DNA of 12,118 bases, taken from contig CAIYFP010000381.1 of NCBI GenBank assembly GCA_903925515.1, positions 1-12,118 on the forward strand, read 5' to 3'. Below the pieces are notes generated by a model. The model was not told the origin of the DNA. It did no database searches and saw only the letters and a program-made list of their open reading frames with translations. The translations under genes were made by a program, and so were the position numbers. Shown in pieces: positions 7,501 through 12,118 of the stretch. Position 1 is the first letter of the stretch; every line of letters starts with the position of its first letter. The DNA is from an uncultured Verrucomicrobiota bacterium. Its GTDB lineage: Bacteria > Verrucomicrobiota > Verrucomicrobiia > Limisphaerales > UBA9464.

Positions 7501-8170
7501 GACGCGCGAGCCGGCGAAGGTGACCGCGACGGGTCTGCGGAGGCGCATGGAGGAGGCTGCGGATGCGGATGCCGTGGACGTGATGCGAAGGACGGCGCGT
7601 CCGGCGCACGGGGCGTCAGACCCGGTGGACGGGTCGGCCGTCGAGCGCGGCATCGCGCATCATGCGTTCATGCAATGGGTGGACGTGGAGCGTACCGGCA
7701 CGGCGGGCGAGTTGATGGCGGAGCGGGACCGGATGGTGTCCGAGGGGCGTCTGGGGGCGGCCGAGGCGTGCCTGCTGGACATGGATGCGGTGGGGCGGTT
7801 CTGGGCTTCGGGTCTTGGGCAGGAGGTGCGTCGAAGGAAGGCCGGGCTGGTTCGCGAGGAGACGTTCACGGTGCGCCTTGGGGCGGCGGACCTCCGGGCG
7901 CTGGGCTTCGCGGTGGCGCCGGGCCTTGACGACGAGGAGTTCGTGGTCGGCCAAGGCGTGGTGGACCTCGCGGTGGTGGACGACGAGGGCATCCTCGTCG
8001 TGGACTTCAAGACGGACCGGGTCGTGGACGGGGCGGCGGTCCGGGCGAAGGCGGAGATGTACCGGCCGCAGTTGGCGGTGTACGCGCTGGCGTTGGAGCG
8101 GATCCATGGCCGTCGCGTGACGGGTCGTTGGCTTCACTTCCTCGCGACGGGGGACAACGTGCCGGTGTAG
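4583..8170 (+). CDS. addA: AddA-type ATP-dependent helicase-nuclease (UvrD/Rep family with PD-(D/E)XK nuclease)
   Basis: This 1195-residue protein looks like AddA, the 3'-5' helicase and nuclease subunit of AddAB, which processes double-strand DNA ends for RecA-dependent repair. Superfamily 1A motifs are in order: Walker A AGAGTGKT (21-28), Walker B VVDECQD (363-369), VGDVKQSIYRFRLA (393-406), LITVHRSKGLEFPVV (778-792) and LRLLYVALTRA (852-862). The C-terminal nuclease is intact: GIAHH (1023-1027), Asp1128 in GQGVVDLA, Asp1141 and Lys1143 in VVDFKTDR, and YRPQLAVYALALE. Its length is normal for AddA. The GTG start follows a strong ribosome binding site. The partner gene addB, often adjacent, is not in the window; the neighbours are the DUF971 gene upstream and a convergent operon downstream. 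A solo UvrD-like helicase-nuclease is the alternative reading. Cytoplasmic. Confidence 0.88.
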   Translation: MNATAQQQAAIAAEGNVLVMAGAGTGKTSTLVARVADRLGRAEGRIRADRVLMVTFTEAAAEEMRSRLRERLDTMRAGDASLADQVARLDLAMIGTLHAFCLRLLREHGVELGLEPQVSVLDDVDALRLARGAWARWVDRQRGTEAGAASLRAWVEGGFDGDLELAWRAVREVHGYARTLADPEGWLGAQAVFWGASGPEAWRGWVEAALPDWSANWIERLGWLEDNPVAAARVERLRNGVPGPRARMREWWAGMAENPDEYPKGKKTAWGKPMERFFEDVDFLASLCARDGADPMGEDWASCRGWMGGLVEAVRGFGEVFACEKHARGGLDFADLEQRALDLLVRRPGAAAAWCREQFELVVVDECQDVNAAQEAILRAVSREDGRGNRFLVGDVKQSIYRFRLAAPRLFQETAARWSTPGGGGRVIPLTGNFRSAEAILRFANEVCGRLMRPEVGGVGYGPDAALEFGEAPGRDALRATADKVPRVEVHVRAKPVRGGASEGDGPEEEALARPGMPETATALEARLVAMRLRELKEAGAPVWDRRRGEVRPVEWSDIAVLLRGVAGRVRDFAAEFRAAGVPLAARQAGFFEVPAVLDLRSLLEVLDNPFQDIPLATVLRSPLVGMWEPEALAVIRMTARGERCWWTLLQRFAGATGTSDADDPAAGPVLAEVAARAREKARVFLERHATWRRVAIRSGASAALMAALDETGYEAWAAAVPDRGETLGNVRRFLDMARRFDEGARGGLYRFLTWLRGEEQADNVEPASGDARDAVRLITVHRSKGLEFPVVAVAGLGNRFQLSDLTSARVVREETMGLCPLVQRDDGRRYPSPALWLAQRSERREALGEELRLLYVALTRAVDRLLLFGTAPAKSLEERWPMVAARLGRMTGPASVAVIEDASCAMDWLGPVLMSLPGGIDPVLDAGGGEGFAWKIWREVPPRPGLPEAGAGAPADAGLWSMPLPSYAHEAATREPAKVTATGLRRRMEEAADADAVDVMRRTARPAHGASDPVDGSAVERGIAHHAFMQWVDVERTGTAGELMAERDRMVSEGRLGAAEACLLDMDAVGRFWASGLGQEVRRRKAGLVREETFTVRLGAADLRALGFAVAPGLDDEEFVVGQGVVDLAVVDDEGILVVDFKTDRVVDGAAVRAKAEMYRPQLAVYALALERIHGRRVTGRWLHFLATGDNVPV

Positions 8171-8217
8171 CGGCCGGCGGCGGGGTGTCGAGGGTGCTTG
8201 CGGACGGGGCTCGTGGA
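8171..8217. other. Convergent 47-base gap between addA and the VWA gene
   Basis: Two operons end towards each other here. A bidirectional terminator would be expected, but I see no GC stem followed by a T-run on either strand. The best pairing is a weak 5-base GCCGG/CCGGC stem (8161-8165 with 8174-8178), which includes the addA stop in its loop. Termination may be Rho-dependent, or read-through may produce antisense overlap. Confidence 0.4.
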
Positions 8218-10068
8218 TCAAGCCGTGCGCCGGTGGAACCACCACCACTCGCCGAGCATGACGGCAAGGCCAGCGAGGGCGAACCATCGCCAGTGCTCGA
8301 GGTTGGCATCCTTGCGCGTCGTCGCCTTGACCTCGGTGAACCGTCCGATTTCGAGGGTCTCGCGCGGGCGGATGTCGGTCTCGGCGGCGTCGAGGAGGCT
8401 GGCGGCGAAGGTGACCTCGTTGGTGCCCACGAGGGCCTTGTACGGGCCTTGCTGGGTGGTGTCGCCCCAGACGAACTCGAGGGCCGACGGCGTCACCATG
8501 GCGGGGCGTGACTTGCCATCGGGGCCCGTCACGGAGGCATCGGCGACCGGCGCGGACAACGGGAGGCGGAAGGCGTCGCCGGGGCGGATGTTGAGGAGGT
8601 CGGCGCGCGCGGTGGCCGGGTTGAGGTACTCGACGGCGTTGGCAATGAAGATGGGGAAGGAGACGCGGAGCGGCCATGTGCTGGCGAGGGTGTCGAACCC
8701 GATCCAGACGATGCGTTGGCGGCCGAGCTCGCCGGCGACGACGAGCTGGGACTGCGGGGCCTCGACCAGGCCGACGCCCCAGTCCGGCTGCCTGACGGCC
8801 ATGGCGGAGGCGACCTGCACGGAGTCGAAGGAGACGAACCGCAGGAGGGGATGGGTGTTGCGCCAGCTCACGATGGGCGGGGCCTCGACCGTGCCGACGC
8901 CGCCCGGGAACCAGTTGGTGGGGGCGACATGGATGGCCATGACGTTGCCGGTGGGCCACTCGGACGGAACGATGTCGTCGAGCACCACGACGTCGTGCCG
9001 TCCGGCCTCGGCGGGGCCGTGGTCGGTCGCAGTGGCCAGCTCGACGTTGGGTGCGGCGGCGGCGAGCGCCTTTTCGAGGAACCGGTTGCCCTTGCTCACC
9101 ATGAGCACGCGGATGGGGCGTGGCAGGATGGACGCGGCATGGGCGACGTTGTCCGCAGGCAGGTCGTCCTCGCGGGTCCAGCGGGCGGTGAAGACGCCGT
9201 CGCGGGCCTGCTCCGCGACGAGGACGACGGGCGTGGTGTTGGTCGGGGCCAGGGTGAGCAGCTTGTTGTCCACCATCTGGCCGTCGAACAGGAGCTCGAT
9301 GCGCCCCTCCACCGGCGTCGCCTCATGGTTTGCGAGGGCGAGGAACAAGGCGCGTCTCGAAGGGTCTTCCGGGTTGGGCTTCACGTCGAAGGCGACGATT
9401 CCCGCGTTGCGTCCGCCCTTGCCCACGCGATGGAAGACCATCCGCATCTCGCGCGTCTCGAACTCGGCAAGGCCGGGGATGGCGCCGTCGCTAAAGAGGT
9501 GGATCTCGGAGTCCGGCCTGTCCCGGACGAGGGTTTCGGCCACGCGCAACGCCTCCGCGAGGCGGGTCGGGGAATCGGTGACGCGTGCGCCCTCGAGGGC
9601 GCGGCGAAGGGCGGCCTTCTCGGAGGTGGCGCTTTGCCGGACCTCGGCGTTGGCGCCTGCGACGAGGACGACCATCTGGCCGCCACGGAGGGTTGCGAGG
9701 CCGTCCACCATGGCGAGGGCCTCCTTGCGGGCCTTCTCGAAGCGGCTGGGCGACTCGTCGGTGGCCTGCATCGAGGCGGAGGCGTCGAGCACGACGACGA
9801 CGAGCTTCCCGGGGCCGGCCTTGCCGGAGAAGTAGGGCCGAGCAAGGGCCAGGACGAGGAGGGCGAGCAACAGGAGCTGGAGGAGCAGGAGCCAGTTGTG
9901 GCGGAGCCGTTGCAGGGGCGCGCTGGCCTGCGTCTCGGCGAGGAAGCGTTGCCAGAGCAGCGTGGAGGGCACCACGCGCGTCACCCGCTTGCGCTTGAGC
10001 AGGTAGAACACCACCACCGCCGGCAGGGCCAGCGCGAACCAGAACGCGAGCGGGGCAAGGAAGTTCAT
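8218..10068 (-). CDS. BatA-like membrane-anchored von Willebrand factor A (VWA) domain protein
   Basis: This 616-residue inner-membrane protein has the BatA/aerotolerance-type N-terminus: a membrane segment at about 2-24 (FLAPLAFWFALALPAVVVF), a basic loop KRKRVTRVVPSTLLWQ, and a second segment at about 60-78. A VWA domain follows from residue 88 with a complete metal-ion-dependent adhesion site: DASAS (Asp95, Ser97, Ser99), Thr168 and Asp194 (FSDGA). The long middle (about 210-590) is probably extracytoplasmic and beta-rich, and a Trp-rich membrane segment closes the protein (FALAGLAVMLGEWWWF). Such proteins occur with MoxR AAA+ ATPases and DUF58 proteins; the DUF58 gene lies upstream in this operon, with sorAB in between. 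Its molecular role is unknown, with scaffold or chaperone adaptor functions suggested for related systems. It is the last gene before the convergent gap. The start ATG is 18 bases after the sorB stop. Confidence 0.88.
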   Translation of the reverse strand: MNFLAPLAFWFALALPAVVVFYLLKRKRVTRVVPSTLLWQRFLAETQASAPLQRLRHNWLLLLQLLLLALLVLALARPYFSGKAGPGKLVVVVLDASASMQATDESPSRFEKARKEALAMVDGLATLRGGQMVVLVAGANAEVRQSATSEKAALRRALEGARVTDSPTRLAEALRVAETLVRDRPDSEIHLFSDGAIPGLAEFETREMRMVFHRVGKGGRNAGIVAFDVKPNPEDPSRRALFLALANHEATPVEGRIELLFDGQMVDNKLLTLAPTNTTPVVLVAEQARDGVFTARWTREDDLPADNVAHAASILPRPIRVLMVSKGNRFLEKALAAAAPNVELATATDHGPAEAGRHDVVVLDDIVPSEWPTGNVMAIHVAPTNWFPGGVGTVEAPPIVSWRNTHPLLRFVSFDSVQVASAMAVRQPDWGVGLVEAPQSQLVVAGELGRQRIVWIGFDTLASTWPLRVSFPIFIANAVEYLNPATARADLLNIRPGDAFRLPLSAPVADASVTGPDGKSRPAMVTPSALEFVWGDTTQQGPYKALVGTNEVTFAASLLDAAETDIRPRETLEIGRFTEVKATTRKDANLEHWRWFALAGLAVMLGEWWWFHRRTA

Positions 10069-10086
10069 GGGTGCGCCGGGCGGGCC

Positions 10087-10413
10087 TCAGCGCGCCGGCT
10101 CCTTGCGTCCGTACTGCGCGGCGAGGTAGTCGGCGATGGCGGGCGCGACGTTCGTCGGCACGGTTGCGCCGTACTTGGACCGCATCTTCTCGACCGAGGC
10201 GACCCATGCGGCGCGATCGAGGGGGGGCTGGGTGGTGATGTAGTCGGCGGAGTGGCAGGCCACGCATTGGCCCAGCACGAGCTCCCGGCCCGGGCCGGGC
10301 CGCAGGACGGTCTTTTCCGGCGGGAGCTTCCATGCGTCCGCCGCCCTTGCCCCGATGCCTGCCGCGGCGAGGGCGCAGGCGAGTCCCGTTGCCAAACCGT
10401 GGATCGTCTTCAT
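10087..10413 (-). CDS. sorB: Sulfite dehydrogenase cytochrome c subunit
   Basis: This 108-residue monohaem cytochrome c is exported to the periplasm. It opens with a Sec-type signal peptide (MKTIHGL, then an Ala-rich core, likely cut after GARA at residue 24). The haem-attachment motif CVACH is at 50-54 (Cys50, Cys53, His54), and Met77 in VEKMRSKYG is a good candidate for the distal haem ligand. In the Starkeya-type SorAB enzyme the SorB subunit takes electrons from the molybdenum subunit and passes them to cytochrome c and the respiratory chain. The ATG lies in an ATGA overlap with the sorA stop, which fixes the start and implies coupled translation; an open frame continues upstream to 10620 but lies within sorA. 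The name rests on the adjacent sorA as well as on overall resemblance. Confidence 0.87.
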   Translation of the reverse strand: MKTIHGLATGLACALAAAGIGARAADAWKLPPEKTVLRPGPGRELVLGQCVACHSADYITTQPPLDRAAWVASVEKMRSKYGATVPTNVAPAIADYLAAQYGRKEPAR

Positions 10414-11651
10414 GTCGTCACCTTCACCTTCACGGGCTCGACCACGTTGCGCATGTAGCCGGCCGGGTTCCACAGGGGCTCCAGCGGCTGGGACTGGCCG
10501 AGGCGGTTGGTCGCCCGTGCCCACAACACCCGGTCGCCCGTGCCCGGGGGCGTCCATGCAAGCGTCCACTCCCGGAATGCATGGCGCCCATGGTCGCGCC
10601 CCAGTTCCGCCGCGCGCCATGTTCGGCCCTCGTCGTCCGAAACAACCACCTCGCGGATGCCGGCGCCGCCGTCGAAGGCGATCCCCCTGAGGAGGGTGGT
10701 CCGGCCTGAGGGCACGCGGGATCCGTCCATCAGGGAGGTGATGAACGAGCGGACGTTGAACCGAGAGATGGGGACGGTGTGGCGCGGCTTGGTGCCGGGC
10801 TCGACATGGGCGCAGGGGTCATCGGGGATCCGGTAGGCGGGGTCCATCCAGTAACCCTTGTAGTCGGCATCGACGACCGTGACGCGGTGGAGGTGCTTGA
10901 TCCAGTAGGTGCCGTAGTGGCCGGGCACGACGACGCGGAGCGGGTAGCCGTTGAGCCATGGCAGGGGCTCGCCGTTCATGCGGGTGGCGAGCAGGATCTC
11001 GGGGTCGAGCGCTTGGTCCATTTCCAGCGCCTTGACGAAGTCGGGGATGCCGGGCGTCGGCGGCTTGTCCAGCCCGTCCAGCAACACCTGCCGCGCCCCG
11101 GGCTTCACGCCCGCCGCCTTCAGCACGTCCGACAGCCGCACCCCCTCCCACCGGGCGCAGCCCATGGCCCCGTTGCCCATCTGGCCACCGGGGACGCGTG
11201 GCTGGAAGAGCCCGCGGCCGTTGCCGGAGCACTGGTTGACCGCGACCACGGCCGCCGTCTCGAAACGCCTCGCCAGCTCGGCGACGCCGAGCGAGAGCGG
11301 CGACTGGACGTGGCCCTCGACGGAAAGCCTGAAGGCGTCGCCTCCGAGCAGCTCGCGGGAGGGCGGCGACCCCGCGAGGTGATACCTCACGAAGAAGGCG
11401 TCGTTGGGCGTGATGGCGCCCTCCGCGAAGACGGACATGGGCGTCTCCAGTTGGGGCGGGCGCGACGTGAGCCGGATGAGCGGTCGCTTCTGGGGATAGG
11501 CGACGAGTTCGCGGGCGCCGTTCTCGAAGGGCATCTCGACGGACTCGCGCGCGAGGGCGTGGCCGGCGACGCCGACGCCCAGCGAGGCGAGGAAGCGCCT
11601 TCGGGTCGGGAGCATGCCCCGGGAGGACTTGCTGGATGGTGTTGGATTCAT
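10410..11651 (-). CDS. sorA: Sulfite dehydrogenase molybdopterin subunit, Tat-exported (sulfite oxidase family)
   Basis: SorA oxidises sulfite to sulfate in the periplasm at a molybdenum-pyranopterin centre and hands electrons to the SorB cytochrome encoded next. The 413-residue protein starts with a twin-arginine signal (TRRRFLAS at 16-23, then a hydrophobic stretch ending AGHALA). The sulfite oxidase fold is visible: FFVRYH (86-91), the molybdenum-ligand Cys141 in NQCSGNGRG, GNGAMGCARWEGVRLSDVL (159-177), LNGYPLRVVVPG (233-244) and the C-terminal dimerisation domain from about residue 295. Length and layout match SorA/SorT enzymes. ATG 11651 lies 12 bases after the DUF58 stop; an in-frame ATG at 11615, just before the Arg pair, is the alternative. 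Neither has a strong ribosome binding site. It is unusual to find this gene inside a DUF58/VWA cluster. Confidence 0.92.
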   Translation of the reverse strand: MNPTPSSKSSRGMLPTRRRFLASLGVGVAGHALARESVEMPFENGARELVAYPQKRPLIRLTSRPPQLETPMSVFAEGAITPNDAFFVRYHLAGSPPSRELLGGDAFRLSVEGHVQSPLSLGVAELARRFETAAVVAVNQCSGNGRGLFQPRVPGGQMGNGAMGCARWEGVRLSDVLKAAGVKPGARQVLLDGLDKPPTPGIPDFVKALEMDQALDPEILLATRMNGEPLPWLNGYPLRVVVPGHYGTYWIKHLHRVTVVDADYKGYWMDPAYRIPDDPCAHVEPGTKPRHTVPISRFNVRSFITSLMDGSRVPSGRTTLLRGIAFDGGAGIREVVVSDDEGRTWRAAELGRDHGRHAFREWTLAWTPPGTGDRVLWARATNRLGQSQPLEPLWNPAGYMRNVVEPVKVKVTT

Positions 11652-11663
11652 GGTGGAAAGGGC

Positions 11664-12118
11664 TCAGCCCCACACCTCCGCGGACCGGAGCTGGCGCAGG
11701 AGCAGGTCCTCGAGGGAGGCGCCGGAGCTGACGGAGAAGAAATGGATGCCACGTCCCTTGCAGAACTCGCGCAGGCGCTGGACGTAGCGAGCAACGGTCT
11801 CGCGGTACGCGGCGAGGCGGTACTTGCCGAAGGTTACCTCCTGCATGGTGCCGGTCTCGGAGTCCACGAGGCGTAGGTCGCCGAACGTGGAGGGGTCGAG
11901 CTCCTCGGGCGCAAGGACCTGGACGGCGTTGACCTGGAAGCCGCGCGCGACGAGCGCGGAGAGGCCGGGCTCGTACCCGGCGGGGTCGAGGAAGTCGCTG
12001 AGCACGACCGCCACCCCCGCATGCCTTGCCTCCATGGCGCCGCGTTGCAGCGAGGCGTTCAATTCGGCCGGGCCGCCGCCGCGCAGGGCGTTGAGGTTGG
12101 CGAAGTACTGCATGGAGG
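11664..12118 (-). CDS. DUF58 domain protein, C-terminal part
   Basis: This is the 3' end of a DUF58 family gene; the frame stays open to the window edge, so the start lies beyond 12118 (the ATG at 12113 is internal). The visible roughly 150 residues carry the family's C-terminal pattern: VAVVLSDFLDPAGYEPGL, GFQVNAVQVLAPEELDP, LRLVDSETG, then an amphipathic stretch (RETVARYVQRLREFCKGRGI) and a closing segment with FFSVSSGASLEDLLL. DUF58 proteins are related to VWA domains and are usually encoded beside a MoxR AAA+ ATPase and BatA/BatB-like VWA proteins. A moxR gene would be expected just upstream on this strand, outside the window. The sorA gene follows after 12 bases and the VWA partner only after sorAB. 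Function is not established for this family. Confidence 0.87.
   Translation of the reverse strand, partial: SMQYFANLNALRGGGPAELNASLQRGAMEARHAGVAVVLSDFLDPAGYEPGLSALVARGFQVNAVQVLAPEELDPSTFGDLRLVDSETGTMQEVTFGKYRLAAYRETVARYVQRLREFCKGRGIHFFSVSSGASLEDLLLRQLRSAEVWG

Noticed and set aside
8716..10458. A 580-codon + strand frame opposite the VWA and sorB genes
   Set aside because: The - strand encodes a clear VWA protein with all metal-site residues and a cytochrome with CxxCH. The + strand peptide is Gly/Asp/His-rich with no family resemblance.
10779..11876. A 365-codon + strand frame opposite sorA
   Set aside because: sorA shows a Tat signal and the molybdenum-ligand Cys region on the other strand; the + strand frame has no motif and a shadow-like composition.
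1..12118. A hidden defence or mobile system
   Set aside because: Every long stretch is accounted for by housekeeping, repair or respiratory genes; no transposase, integrase, CRISPR-like array, toxin-antitoxin pair or phage gene was seen. AddA alone, without defence-type partners, does not make a defence locus.

Overview
The window is a GC-rich stretch (by eye about 70% G+C) of a Gram-negative-type bacterial chromosome. Gene content and style suggest a member of the Verrucomicrobiota or a related group. The pointers are an archaeal-type phosphoglycerate mutase, a DUF58/BatA-like VWA cluster, GTG starts and a CGCGAAG-type intergenic sequence. This placement is inference: there is no rRNA or other marker gene here. 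No tRNA, rRNA, CRISPR array, insertion sequence or phage gene was seen.

Layout. Positions 1-8170 read on the + strand: the 3' end of cofactor-independent phosphoglycerate mutase (1-450); a stand-alone MnmC-like tRNA-modification methyltransferase (about 481-1404); pabB (1409-2848) and pabC (2845-3723), which together turn chorismate into p-aminobenzoate for folate once a glutamine amidotransferase supplies ammonia; a gene-free stretch of roughly 415 bases with small repeats and possible gene remnants (3724-4138); a DUF971 protein with a zinc-site pattern and a His/Gly/Cys-rich tail (about 4139-4573); and a 1195-residue AddA-type helicase-nuclease (4583-8170). Several junctions are tight enough for translational coupling: the pabB/pabC overlap is ATGA, and the addA ribosome binding site overlaps the stop of the DUF971 gene.

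Positions 8218-12118 read on the - strand and converge on addA across a 47-base gap. In transcription order they are a DUF58 protein (5' end beyond the window), sorA (Tat-exported molybdopterin sulfite dehydrogenase), sorB (its monohaem cytochrome c) and a BatA-like membrane-anchored VWA protein. All four are close-packed (12-base gap, 4-base overlap, 18-base gap), so they look like one operon. Placing a periplasmic sulfite-oxidising molybdoenzyme between the DUF58 and VWA partners of a MoxR-type system is the most interesting arrangement in the window. MoxR/VWA pairs elsewhere help mature metalloenzymes, so a dedicated maturation role is possible but unproven.

The other points worth a second look are the metal-binding-like tail on the DUF971 protein, the repeat-bearing intergenic stretch, and the absence of addB beside addA. 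I did not find a convincing wholly new system.
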